Source of the DNA: Kiritimatiellia bacterium
GTDB taxonomy: Bacteria > Verrucomicrobiota > Kiritimatiellia > RFP12 > UBA1067
NCBI GenBank assembly: GCA_017936245.1
Contig: JAGBFY010000550.1
Location: forward strand, 1 to 15,943
Direction of reading: 5' to 3'
Length of the DNA: 15,943 nucleotides
Below, piece by piece: positions 7,307 through 15,451 of the stretch; position 1 is the stretch's first letter, and each line of letters starts with the position of its first letter. Made by a program: the position numbers and the translations under genes. The notes under the pieces were generated by a model, which was not told the origin of the DNA, searched no databases, and saw nothing but the letters and a program-made list of their open reading frames with translations.

Positions 7307-9073
7307 TCAGAACAGTCCGCTCACACGTCCCGATGAGACATCCACATCGATGCGGCGGTACGCAGGCGAAGCCGACGTACCCGGCATAAGCTTTATTTCG
7401 CCTGCGACAGGCACCACAAGGCCCGCACCGCGATAGATCAGAACATCCTTCACCGGCATACGCCAACCCTTCGGGCGACCAAGGAGTGCCGGATCGTGAG
7501 AAAGTGAATACTGCGTCTTTGCGATGCATATCGGCAGACGCGCAATCTCAGGATCGGTCTGGAACTGCGCAAGCTTTTCGAGCGCAAGCGGCTCGAAGTC
7601 CACTCCGTCCCCGCCGTACACTTCCTTGACCTGCTTTTCGATGCGGTCCTTGAGCGGTTCCTCAAGGTCGCAGAGGAACGCAAATTCGTTAGGCTCATCG
7701 CATGCAGCAATTACGGTCTCAGCAAGTTCAAGCGCACCTTCGCCGCCCTTGAGCCAGTGGTCGGACACAGCAAAACGCGCACCGGCCTTCTCAACGACCT
7801 CGCGCACAAGCTGACGTTCTTTTTCCGTGTCGGTATAGAACGCGTTGAGGCACACGACTGGACGCACCCCGCTACGGCGGATGATGTCGATGTGCGCAAG
7901 CAGGTTATCGCAGCCCCTCTCGAGAAGTTCAAGATTCTCCGTAGTGTATGCAGGGTCGAGAGGAAGCCCGGCCTTGACCGCCGGTGCGCCACCGTGCGCC
8001 TTCAGTGCGCGGACAGTTGCGACGAGCACCACTGCGTCCGGCTTGAGCCCGGAGCAACGGCACTTGATGTTCCAGAACTTCTCGAATCCCATATCCGAAG
8101 CAAATCCGCTTTCCGTAACCACATAGTCACCAAGAGCGCAAGCGAGACGGTCCGCAACCACCGAGTTCTGTCCAATCGCAATGTTGGCGAAAGGTCCTGC
8201 GTGCACCAACATGGGCTGTCCTTCAATGGACTGCATAAGCGTGGGCTTGATGGCCTCAACCAGCAAGGCGCACATCGCGCCGTCAACCTCGAGATCCACC
8301 GTCGTGACAGGCGCACCACTCTTCGAATAGGCGACCACTATCTTTGCAAGGCGTTTACGCAAGTCAGCAAGGTCGGACGCCATGGAAAGGATAGCCATCA
8401 CTTCAGACGCGACCGTGATGTAGAATCCTGACTTCATGTTGAAGCCGTCCAACTTGCCGCCGAATCCTATCTCGATGTTGCGCAACCCCTGTGCGCAGAA
8501 ATCGATTGCCCAACGAAGCTGGATGCGTTCGGGGTCGATATCGAGACGTTTCAGCCCACGCTCCGCAAGCCATGCATCATCATGGTTGCGCTCGTGCTGC
8601 ATGCGGGAGTTGAGCGCGACCATCGCAAGGTTATTTGCGTTCGTGATGGCGTCAATATCTCCAGTGAGTCCAAGGGAAAGCTTTGTGAGAGGCACCACCT
8701 GAGCAAGACCGCCGCCGGCCGCAGATCCCTTGATGTTGAAAGTCGGACCTCCGGAAGGCTGGCGGACGCATCCGATCACCTTGCGTCCGAGAAGCCCAAG
8801 CCCCTGTACAAGGCCTAGCGTTGTGGTCGTCTTCCCTTCACCAAGCGCCGTAGGGGTGATTGCGGTAACATTAATGTACCTGGCTCGCTTCTTCTCGCCA
8901 AGACGGGCCAAGACCTTCGTGACATCGATCTTCGCAAGATAGCGGCCATACGGCTCCCATTCATCCTCACTCAGCCCAAGCTCCGCAGCCAGATCGGCGG
9001 CCTTGCGGAGATTCTCCTCCGCCGCCTCCGCGATCTGCCAGTCCTTCATTTTCGTCGGATCGAGTTTGGCCAT
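7307..9073 (-). CDS. fhs: Formate-tetrahydrofolate ligase
   Basis: A 588-residue cytoplasmic enzyme that joins formate to tetrahydrofolate using ATP, making 10-formyl-THF for purine synthesis, initiator Met-tRNA formylation or acetogenic-type carbon flow. TPTALGEGKTTTT (73-85) is the family P-loop; RQPSGGPTFNIKGSAAGGG, NLAMVALNSRMQHE and the C-terminal RGAGLVVPVAGEIKLMPG are further signature blocks. The length is slightly above the usual 555-560. The longer frame beginning at 9160 is rejected: ATG at 9073 has AAGGAGG nine bases upstream, and MAKLDPTKMKDWQIAEAAEE is where homology should begin. It has its own promoter (9181-9189) and a structured leader, and the rRNA methyltransferase follows it. 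Nothing else of a Wood-Ljungdahl pathway is in this window. Confidence 0.95.
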   Translation of the reverse strand: MAKLDPTKMKDWQIAEAAEENLRKAADLAAELGLSEDEWEPYGRYLAKIDVTKVLARLGEKKRARYINVTAITPTALGEGKTTTTLGLVQGLGLLGRKVIGCVRQPSGGPTFNIKGSAAGGGLAQVVPLTKLSLGLTGDIDAITNANNLAMVALNSRMQHERNHDDAWLAERGLKRLDIDPERIQLRWAIDFCAQGLRNIEIGFGGKLDGFNMKSGFYITVASEVMAILSMASDLADLRKRLAKIVVAYSKSGAPVTTVDLEVDGAMCALLVEAIKPTLMQSIEGQPMLVHAGPFANIAIGQNSVVADRLACALGDYVVTESGFASDMGFEKFWNIKCRCSGLKPDAVVLVATVRALKAHGGAPAVKAGLPLDPAYTTENLELLERGCDNLLAHIDIIRRSGVRPVVCLNAFYTDTEKERQLVREVVEKAGARFAVSDHWLKGGEGALELAETVIAACDEPNEFAFLCDLEEPLKDRIEKQVKEVYGGDGVDFEPLALEKLAQFQTDPEIARLPICIAKTQYSLSHDPALLGRPKGWRMPVKDVLIYRGAGLVVPVAGEIKLMPGTSASPAYRRIDVDVSSGRVSGLF

Positions 9074-9112
9074 GATGCAATTCCTCCTTGGACATTTCTG
9101 AAAAATCTTTAC

Positions 9113-9165
9113 AGACATTGCCCATACCCCTTCTCCAACCGCGAAAAAGAAACGGTGCAATGTCT
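9113..9165 (-). promoter_or_regulatory. Inverted repeat in the fhs mRNA leader
   Basis: Two perfect 9-base arms (9113-9121 and 9157-9165; AGACATTGC pairing with GCAATGTCT) enclose 35 bases that contain a second short pairing, ACCG/CGGT (9138-9141/9153-9156), and a G-rich run. This lies in the roughly 100-base leader between the predicted transcription start (about 9174) and the fhs ribosome site. It could be a cis-regulatory RNA, but it does not match the tetrahydrofolate riboswitch consensus as I remember it. Function is unknown. Confidence 0.35.
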
Positions 9166-9180
9166 TTTTCTTATCTGTAT

Positions 9181-9189
9181 ATTATACCA
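9181..9189 (-). promoter_or_regulatory. Extended -10 promoter of fhs
   Basis: TGGTATAAT at 9189-9181 on the minus strand, within TTTGTGGTATAAT, sits 52 bases past the tyrA stop. The -35 is weak. A 6-bp inverted repeat (9197-9202/9212-9217) brackets the -35 zone. The predicted start of transcription is near 9174. Confidence 0.5.
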
Positions 9190-9240
9190 CAAACACTGCG
9201 TTCAACAGGACAACGCAATCCGTGCAAACTGGCATTTCTC

Positions 9241-10017
9241 CTATTGCGCGGAATCTTTGGCGGCGCGGCCTTCGGCGAGCAGGGTGCGAAGTGTTGCGGC
9301 GTCACCTGAACGGATGGCATCGCGATATCCGGAAAGACGGTCGATGAAACGCGAGAGCACAGAATCAAGCACAGAAGAATTCGACAGGAAAAGATCCGTC
9401 CAGATATCCGGATCGACTGTTGCCACACGCGTCATATCCTGATAGCTGCCCGCCGAGAACCCAAGGTGCGACTTTGAAAGCCCGTCCCTTACATACGCCG
9501 ATGAGACCACATGCGCCAACTGGCTCGTGTATGCGATCATCTCGTCGTGTCGCACAGGATCAGTCACGACAAAGCGTGCAAATCCGATCTCTGAAAATAT
9601 CGATTTGAGCCATTCTACAGTCACCTCCGAAGTGAACGCATACGGCGTAAATATCATCGACGCGCCCCTGAAAAGATCCGCATCCGCGTTCGCATATCCG
9701 CTGCGTTCCTTTCCGGCCATCGGGTGCCCGCCCACATACGTCCACGCCGAACGCGCCGCCGTATCGCGCAGCGCATCGCACACGACGCCCTTCACGCCGG
9801 CCGCGTCGGTGACGACAGTACCATCCGCAAAATCCAAAGCATGCTTCTTTATCCACGGCTCGACCATCAGCGGAGGCAGACACACTATCACAAGCGAACA
9901 CTTCCGAATCTCATCCTTCGACGCGTTCTTCAGATTCAGCACATCGTGCCCTTCCCTCCGGAAGGCCTTCTCAAACGACCCACCGATCAGCCCCATCCCT
10001 CTGATGCCTATTGTCAT
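9241..10017 (-). CDS. tyrA: Prephenate dehydrogenase, last gene of the aro operon
   Basis: A 258-residue cytoplasmic enzyme that oxidatively decarboxylates prephenate to 4-hydroxyphenylpyruvate, committing flux to tyrosine. It has the nucleotide-binding motif GMGLIGGS (near residue 7), GGHPMAGKERSGY (substrate-binding block), SQLAHVVSSAYV with the conserved His, and FSAGSYQDMTRVATVDPDIW in the dimerisation domain. There is no ACT or regulatory domain; the protein is a little shorter than many TyrA proteins. The ATG at 10017 is chosen over the GTG at 10020 because AAGGAG then lies 5 bases upstream. It overlaps the aroC stop by one base (TGATG), implying translational coupling. Confidence 0.92.
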   Translation of the reverse strand: MTIGIRGMGLIGGSFEKAFRREGHDVLNLKNASKDEIRKCSLVIVCLPPLMVEPWIKKHALDFADGTVVTDAAGVKGVVCDALRDTAARSAWTYVGGHPMAGKERSGYANADADLFRGASMIFTPYAFTSEVTVEWLKSIFSEIGFARFVVTDPVRHDEMIAYTSQLAHVVSSAYVRDGLSKSHLGFSAGSYQDMTRVATVDPDIWTDLFLSNSSVLDSVLSRFIDRLSGYRDAIRSGDAATLRTLLAEGRAAKDSAQ

Positions 10018-11024
10018 CACATCTCCTTCTTGCGGTCAAGAACAGCATCATACACCGCGATCGCTGCGGCGGCCTCAACGCACGGAACGGCGCGCAGCAC
10101 CACGCACGGATCGTGACGTCCCTTCACAACGAGCTTGGCCGGCTCCATCTTTTCCAGATCAACGGAATCCTGTTCCTTCGCTATGGATGGCGTAGGCTTG
10201 AACGCCACGCGGAACACGACCGGAGCACCCGTGGAGATTCCGCCGAGAATGCCACCGGCATGGTTCGTAAGCGCAACAACCTTGCCGTCAACGACTCCGT
10301 ACGGATCGTTGTTCTCGCTGCCCTTGAGATCTGCGACGGCAAACCCCTCTCCAAACTCGATGCCCTTGACTGCCGGAATGCCGAAAACGATCTGCGCTAT
10401 CCGGTTCTCAAGTCCACCGAACATCGGACCTCCGATCCCGGGGGGCAGTCCTCGCACTTCTGCCTCCACAACGCCGCCGACGGAATCCCCCGCATCACGC
10501 GCCGCCGCAATCGCGGCCTTCATCCGGTTAGGATCCGTTTCGCCGCCGATGCGCACAGCCCGTGCGGACACGGAAACGCCAAGCCTTTCAATCTGCTGAA
10601 GAGCAATGCCCCCGGCAATGCACAAGGGCGCGGTGAGGCGTCCTGAGAAATGTCCGCCCCCGGCGCGATCCTGACATCCGCCGAACTTCACCTCCGCCGG
10701 GTAGTCGGCGTGTCCGGGACGCGGAATGTTTGCGAGGTTCGCATAATCGTTCGAACGCATATCCGAATTCCTGATGATTGCCGTTATCGGAGCACCCGTG
10801 GCGATGCCGTTCTTCACGCCGCACAGGAACTCAGGTGCATCGGCTTCGCGGCGGGAAGTCGAAAACGCGTCGCGTCCCGGGGCACGGCGTTCAAGAAACT
10901 CCTGAAGCTTTCCGGAATCTATAGGCGAACCCGCAGGGAGTCCTTCAATCGTCACGCCGATTGCCGCGGCATGCGACTCTCCGAAAATCGATATGCGGAA
11001 ATTATCTCCGTAGGAACTGCTCAT
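10017..11024 (-). CDS. aroC: Chorismate synthase
   Basis: A 335-residue enzyme that removes phosphate from EPSP to form chorismate, needing reduced FMN. Key blocks: YGDNFRISIFGESHAAAIG near the N-terminus (family signature 1), RPGHADY, GGGHFSGRLTAP (a form common in Clostridia), NDPYG, NHAGGILGGISTG and the C-terminal GRHDPCVVLRAVPCVEA. Length is at the short end of the family's 350-390. The ATG overlaps the aroA stop by 4 bases (ATGA), and AAGGA lies 7 bases upstream. Confidence 0.96.
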   Translation of the reverse strand: MSSSYGDNFRISIFGESHAAAIGVTIEGLPAGSPIDSGKLQEFLERRAPGRDAFSTSRREADAPEFLCGVKNGIATGAPITAIIRNSDMRSNDYANLANIPRPGHADYPAEVKFGGCQDRAGGGHFSGRLTAPLCIAGGIALQQIERLGVSVSARAVRIGGETDPNRMKAAIAAARDAGDSVGGVVEAEVRGLPPGIGGPMFGGLENRIAQIVFGIPAVKGIEFGEGFAVADLKGSENNDPYGVVDGKVVALTNHAGGILGGISTGAPVVFRVAFKPTPSIAKEQDSVDLEKMEPAKLVVKGRHDPCVVLRAVPCVEAAAAIAVYDAVLDRKKEM

Positions 11025-12061
11025 TTCTCAATCCTTTCCAAACTATCGAAATCCCTCCAGAAACCAGGATAGGACTTTGCGACCACAGACGCATCATTGA
11101 CGGTTACAGGCCCCGACGCGCCACATGCCAGCACGGCGGCGGACATGGCGATGCGATGATCGTCCTTCACGTCAACCTTTCCACCACGCAGACTCTCCAC
11201 TCCATCGACAATCAACGTGTCACCGTCAATGGATGCTATACCTCCAACGGCGTTCACCATTGCAGCGGTAGATTCGAGTCTATCGCTCTCCTTGATGCGA
11301 AGCCTTCCGCAATTGACGAACCTCGTCGTCCCCGGTCGGAAGGCGGCATGCGCCGCAAGCGCGGGAATGAGATCCGGCACCGGCGACGCATCCACAACCT
11401 GCTTATTGAGAAGTTCAACGACAGCGCGGTCGCCCTGCAGCGAATCCGTTTTCAATCCTTCCACGTCCACACCCATGGCAAGAAAGAATGCGGCCTGAGA
11501 CCAATCGCCTTCGACCTCACGGCCACCGGCAATGGCGTAGTGCTGACCACCATGCACTAGCCAATGTCCTGCTCTTGGTTTTTCAATGACGATTCCGGCA
11601 TCTTTCAAGACGCTTTCCGTCAGATCCACGTATGCGGAACTTTCGAACTTTCCCTCCACAACAATTTCGCTGTCCCAATCAGCGAGAGGAAGCGCCATAA
11701 GAAGGCCTGACACAAACTGCGAGGACACATTTCCGGGAATGACATACTTCGACTTCTTCTCAAACGGCATCTGCGGGCGCACAGCAAGACGTCCTTCGCA
11801 GATGAAGCGTCCCTTCCATCCCATCACGCCCGCAATGGGCGTTAGAAAGCGCAGCGTCGATCCGCTTTCGCCGCAATGCCATTCGTCTCCGCCGGACATC
11901 ATCTCGTTCAGACATCTGCGCGTAGCCTCCGTATCCTTCGACTCGCCGCGTATGACAGGCTCTGCAACACCGCTCAGGATCGCGGCTATCAGTTCGCGAT
12001 GCGCTATCGATTTAGACGACGGAACGGTCACACGTCCGCGCCGCATCCCCGGGAGAATCAT
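11021..12061 (-). CDS. aroA: EPSP synthase, unusually short
   Basis: A 346-residue 3-phosphoshikimate 1-carboxyvinyltransferase that joins phosphoenolpyruvate to shikimate 3-phosphate. Family motifs are intact: PSSKSIAHR, CGESGSTLRFL, RLAVRPQMP, GNVSSQF, EGDWSQAAFFL, VPDLIP, NCGRLRIKESDRL, DDHRIAMSAAV and AKSYPGFW. The usual length is about 410-440. The shortfall lies in two internal places: between RP and GNVSSQF (about 25 residues fewer than the Clostridium-like pattern I recall) and between QGD and PDL (about 21 fewer). The frame is unbroken, so this is not a simple frameshift. The ATG at 12061 is chosen because AAGGG lies 5 bases upstream and conservation starts there; an ATG at 12085, overlapping aroB, is possible. 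Confidence 0.92.
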   Translation of the reverse strand: MILPGMRRGRVTVPSSKSIAHRELIAAILSGVAEPVIRGESKDTEATRRCLNEMMSGGDEWHCGESGSTLRFLTPIAGVMGWKGRFICEGRLAVRPQMPFEKKSKYVIPGNVSSQFVSGLLMALPLADWDSEIVVEGKFESSAYVDLTESVLKDAGIVIEKPRAGHWLVHGGQHYAIAGGREVEGDWSQAAFFLAMGVDVEGLKTDSLQGDRAVVELLNKQVVDASPVPDLIPALAAHAAFRPGTTRFVNCGRLRIKESDRLESTAAMVNAVGGIASIDGDTLIVDGVESLRGGKVDVKDDHRIAMSAAVLACGASGPVTVNDASVVAKSYPGFWRDFDSLERIEK

Positions 12062-12074
12062 TCTGCCCTTATGT

Positions 12075-13139
12075 TCAGATTGCATCTGCAACCACCTTCC
12101 CGATTTCCGCAAGAGGCGTACGGCTGACCGCGCAGCATCCTATTCCGTGCGGAAGCACAAGATCGATCGAGTCACCTTCAACCTTCTTGTCGCCCAGCAT
12201 GGCATCGGCGATATCCGAAGCGGCGAACTGCACATGGGAATCATACCCCATCGTAGAGACAAGCGACTCTATCCGGGCGCAATCTTCGCCGGAAAGCGTA
12301 CCGCATTTCACCGCCGCGCGGGATGCCATCGCAATACCGGTGGCTACGGCGCGTCCGTGTGAGATGCCGAAACCGCTCAGCTTCTCGACGGCATGCGCAA
12401 ACGTATGCCCGAGGTTCAGGAGCTTGCGTACGCCGGACTCTTTCTCGTCCGCTTCGACGATGTCGCGCTTCATTCCGATGCAGGCCGCTATCTCGCTTTC
12501 GCCTATCGGCGCAAGCGGAGCGGACTCAAGCCTCCCGAAAAGACCCTGATCGCGAAGCACCGCATACTTCAGCACTTCGCCCATCCCGTCCATACGCCAC
12601 TCATCAGGAAGCGTATAGAGAAAACGCAGATCGCAGAACACGGCCCGCGGCTGATGAAATGCGCCGACAAGATTCTTTCCGGCGGCGATATCGACACCCG
12701 TCTTTCCGCCGACGGACGAATCGACCATCGCAAGCAGGGTAGTCGGCATCTGAATGAAGTCAATTCCCCTTTTGTATGTGGCGGCGGCGAAGCCGGCCAT
12801 ATCGCCGGCCACCCCGCCGCCGAGCGCAAGGACGATATCCGTACGGTCCAGACGGTTCCCGGCAAGGAAATCGATCAGAGACGCGTACGTTACAAGGTTC
12901 TTCGACTTCTCTCCTGCCGGGAATGTGAACTTCACCGGCGAAAGCCCTGCGGCGGCTAGATGCGACACGACTGCGGATGAATGCAGCGCATCGACATTGC
13001 TGTCGGTAACAACGGCAACCTTGTTCACGCGGGGGAGCGCGTAGCGGATGAAACCGGGCGCCCGCTCCAACGCGCCGGATCCAACCAGCACGTCATACCC
13101 CGTCGACGCGTTTATGCGGATATTCGTCATGGCGCACAT
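12075..13139 (-). CDS. aroB: 3-dehydroquinate synthase
   Basis: A 354-residue NAD- and metal-dependent enzyme converting DAHP to 3-dehydroquinate, the second shikimate step. GGGVAGDMAGFAAATYKRG with PTTLLAMVDSSVGGKTGVD forms the NAD and substrate site. The metal ligands are the Glu in GEVLKYA and the His residues in LNLGHTFAHA and ISHGRAVA. Length is typical. The frame is open to 13166 inside pheA. I take ATG at 13139, four bases after the pheA stop with GAGAAG upstream; the ATG at 13130 (MTNIRINAS) is equally compatible with homology. Confidence 0.95.
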   Translation of the reverse strand: MCAMTNIRINASTGYDVLVGSGALERAPGFIRYALPRVNKVAVVTDSNVDALHSSAVVSHLAAAGLSPVKFTFPAGEKSKNLVTYASLIDFLAGNRLDRTDIVLALGGGVAGDMAGFAAATYKRGIDFIQMPTTLLAMVDSSVGGKTGVDIAAGKNLVGAFHQPRAVFCDLRFLYTLPDEWRMDGMGEVLKYAVLRDQGLFGRLESAPLAPIGESEIAACIGMKRDIVEADEKESGVRKLLNLGHTFAHAVEKLSGFGISHGRAVATGIAMASRAAVKCGTLSGEDCARIESLVSTMGYDSHVQFAASDIADAMLGDKKVEGDSIDLVLPHGIGCCAVSRTPLAEIGKVVADAI

Positions 13140-13143
13140 TTTA

Positions 13144-14291
13144 TCACTTCTCGGAGTATGCGCCAAGGAATGTGAAATGCTCGATCTCAGGATCCATCGC
13201 GAAACCGGAAAGCATCTTCACCACGCGCGGATCGCTCGGGCTCGCCTCGAAGTCGAAGATGAAGCGGAACTCAAAATCGGAACCCGGCACGGGACGCGAT
13301 TCGAGCTTCGTGAGGTTCACGCCGACAGCGGCGAACTTCACAAGCACATCCGTCAGCGCTCCGGGACGGTGATTGAGACTCATCATCACAGAGAACTTCT
13401 CCGAATCGGGATATATCTCATTCCGTTTGGATATGCAGATGAAACGCGTATAGTTGCTCGACGTGTTGGATATATCCTCCTTTATGACCTCCAGTCCGTA
13501 CAGCTCCGCGCATTCGCGGGAGGCGATCACGGCGACATCCTTGCGTCCCGACGCCGCTATCGCGGCGGCGGCGGCGGTGTTCGTCGCAGGAACTGCCTTG
13601 ATGCCCGGAAGCTGATGCAGGAACTCGGAGCACTGGGCGATCGCATGGGGATGGCTTGAAATTTCCTTTACGTCCTCAAGTTTCGTCCCGCGCGGCGCGA
13701 GAAGCACATGGCGTATGCGAAGCTTCACGGCACGGACGATCTTGAAGTTGTGTTTCGCCATAAGGTCATATACTGCGGTCACGCTTCCGACGGCGGAGTT
13801 CTCTATCGGAAGGATTCCGTAATCGCACATGCCCTTCTCCACTGCGGAGAACACATCGTCGAATCCCTTGAAGTAGAATATCGTCGGGAAGTTGACAAGT
13901 CTGCATGCCGCCTGCTGGGAATAGGAGCCTTCCACGCCGGGACACGCAATCGTCGCCGAAGAAGAAAAACGTTCCGGTGTTGATGCTACGGCTTCCGCTA
14001 TCGACTTCACGAACGGACACTCGCCGGCGAGTTCGGCGCGTTGACGGCCACGGGACATTGACATCAGCATCGTGAAGAAAAGGCGCGCTTCGTTTTCAAG
14101 TTCCGGACCGACGGCCTGCGCGACTTTCGAGAGAATGCTCCGTTCGCGCGCAGGGTCCTGCACCGGCTTACCGTTACCGCGCTTCACCTCGGCATCTTTT
14201 CAGATGCCTCCATGCGCTTCACGAAAAGCTTCACGAGTTCATCGTCGATTCCGTTTATGTCGTTTCTGATGGATTCCATTGTGTCGTTCAT
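13144..14291 (-). CDS. pheA: Chorismate mutase/prephenate dehydratase (P-protein), frameshifted
   Basis: A bifunctional phenylalanine-branch enzyme: chorismate to prephenate, then to phenylpyruvate. The N-terminal AroQ chorismate mutase helix begins at ATG 14291 (MNDTMESIRNDINGIDDEL, then VKLFVKRMEAS) but that frame stops at 14184 after 35 codons. The continuation, DAEVKRGNGKPVQDPARERSI, is in the -1 frame; without a shift it can start only at GTG 14187, which overlaps the stop (GTGA). Joining frames by re-reading one A in the AAAA run (14197-14200) restores a mutase of normal spacing. Downstream, CPGVEGSYSQQAA and GILPIENSAVGS with NYTRF are the dehydratase, and an ACT domain with NHRPGALTDVL and ESRP would bind Phe for feedback. 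It begins one base after the aroF stop. The break may be sequencing error, mutation or recoding; the dehydratase itself is intact. Confidence 0.88.
14196..14201 (-). other. Frameshift point within pheA
   Basis: The minus strand reads GAAAAG here. Frame 1 (Glu-Lys-Met-Pro-Arg-stop) must move by -1, or one A must be added, to reach the frame reading Lys-Asp-Ala-Glu-Val-Lys. This is not a strong slippery heptamer: only the Lys tRNA on AAG could re-pair, on AAA, while the preceding Glu tRNA would face UGA. Confidence 0.7.
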
Positions 14292-14292
14292 T

Positions 14293-15306
14293 TTAGCCTC
14301 TCTTCCATGCATAAGGTTTGATTGCGTTAAGCTTCTTCATCATTGACGCGAACATTTCGGGCGTCTGGCTCTGCACGCCGTCGCAGAGTGCCTTAGAAGG
14401 ATTGTTGTGCACTTCGATGATGAGCGCATCCGCACCCATCGCCGTAGCTCCCATCGCGCACGGCTCCACGAGATGCGCGTAGCCCGTGGCGTGGCTCGGG
14501 TCGATGACGACAGGAAGATGCGAAAGCCGCTTCAAAACGGGGATGACGGTAAGATCGATCGTGTTGCGCGTGGCAGTCTCGTACGTGCGGATTCCGCGTT
14601 CGCAGAGCATTACGTTCGGGTTGCCGCTCGCCATTATGTACTCGGCGCTCATGAGAAGCTCCTGGAGCGTTGCGCACATGCCGCGCTTGAGCAGGATCGG
14701 CTTCTTCGTCATGGAACCGACCTCCTTGAGAAGATCGAAGTTCTGCATGTTGCGCGCGCCAATCTGAATTACGTCCACATCGTTGAAGAGCGGCAGGTGC
14801 TCGATGCTCATGAGCTCCGTCACGATGGGAAGACCGGTTTCCTTCTTCGCCTCAAGAAGGATATCCAGCCCCCGCTTGCCGAGTCCCTGGAACGCATAGG
14901 GAGATGTACGGGGCTTGAACGCTCCGCCGCGCAGCATCGAGGCGCCCGCCTCCTTGACGCTCTTGGCGACGCTGACCATCTGCTCTACGGACTCCACGCT
15001 GCAAGGTCCCGCAATTACCGGCATATCTCCGCAGCCGACCTTGACCCCCGAACAATCGACAACCGTATCCTCAGGTTGAAACTTGCGGTTCGCCGCCTTG
15101 TACGGCTCCTGAATCCGCTGAACGCTCTCGACGACGCTCAACGCCTGCACAAGGCCCACATCCATCTTCGCCACGTCACCGACGCATCCGATGAGCGTCT
15201 CATGGTGTCCTGCGCTTATGTGCGGAGTGATCTTGCGCTCCTTGAGCCAGCCGACCAGGCTTTCAACCTGTTTCGGATCGGCATCCTTCTTCAGCACGAT
15301 TATCAT
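14293..15306 (-). CDS. aroF: DAHP synthase with N-terminal regulatory domain
   Basis: A 337-residue 3-deoxy-7-phosphoheptulonate synthase, first enzyme of the shikimate pathway, condensing PEP and erythrose 4-phosphate. Residues 1-70 (MIIVLKKDADPKQVESLVGW, then HISAGHHETLIGCVGD) form the ferredoxin-like domain of the type I-beta enzymes, as in Thermotoga maritima, where it mediates inhibition by Tyr and Phe. The barrel follows: IAGPCSVES (Cys102, metal ligand region), RGGAFKPRTSPYAFQGLG, QIGARNMQNF, LLKRGM, LCERGIRTYE and DPSHATG. AAGGA lies before the ATG. It is the first structural gene after the attenuator, with pheA one base after its stop, so both allosteric and transcriptional control by the end products is inferred. 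Confidence 0.96.
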   Translation of the reverse strand: MIIVLKKDADPKQVESLVGWLKERKITPHISAGHHETLIGCVGDVAKMDVGLVQALSVVESVQRIQEPYKAANRKFQPEDTVVDCSGVKVGCGDMPVIAGPCSVESVEQMVSVAKSVKEAGASMLRGGAFKPRTSPYAFQGLGKRGLDILLEAKKETGLPIVTELMSIEHLPLFNDVDVIQIGARNMQNFDLLKEVGSMTKKPILLKRGMCATLQELLMSAEYIMASGNPNVMLCERGIRTYETATRNTIDLTVIPVLKRLSHLPVVIDPSHATGYAHLVEPCAMGATAMGADALIIEVHNNPSKALCDGVQSQTPEMFASMMKKLNAIKPYAWKRG

Positions 15307-15355
15307 TTGGTTTTCCTTCTTTCGGGTTTAGATTTATGTATGATTCTTTTTCTTG

Positions 15356-15396
15356 AAAAAACAAAAACGGCCTCGCTCTTCTCCGGAGCGGGACCG
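15356..15396 (-). terminator. Attenuator terminator (3:4 hairpin) before aroF
   Basis: On the minus strand CGGTCCCGCTC (15396-15386) pairs with GAGCGAGGCCG (15378-15368): 11 positions with nine Watson-Crick pairs, one G-U and one A-C mismatch, around a 7-base loop. TTTTTGTTTTTT follows at once (15367-15356). It lies about 50 bases before the aroF ATG and after the leader peptide, so if formed it ends transcription ahead of the operon. Confidence 0.88.
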
Positions 15397-15451
15397 CATA
15401 TACTTGCATTCAGGCTGCTACACCATTCAAGCGTACGCGAAACCGCTCCGG
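15383..15451 (-). promoter_or_regulatory. Antiterminator pairing (2:3)
   Basis: CCGGAGCGG (15451-15443), inside the leader-peptide gene, is perfectly complementary over 9 bases to CCGCTCCGG (15391-15383). The second arm overlaps six bases of the terminator's 5' arm (15386-15391), so the two structures cannot coexist. Formation of this pairing would allow transcription into aroF. Confidence 0.8.

Noticed and set aside
9074..9160. Upstream extension of fhs by 29 codons
   Set aside because: The extension lacks family resemblance, lies in the structured leader, and a strong AAGGAGG directs the start at 9073.
9113..9165. Known tetrahydrofolate riboswitch upstream of fhs
   Set aside because: The pairing pattern and conserved bases of the THF classes as I remember them are not seen; kept only as an unnamed structured leader.
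14196..14201. Programmed -1 ribosomal frameshift at GAAAAG in pheA
   Set aside because: There is no full slippery heptamer: the P-site Glu tRNA would move onto UGA, and I see no clear stimulatory hairpin. An indel is the simpler reading, though recoding is not excluded.
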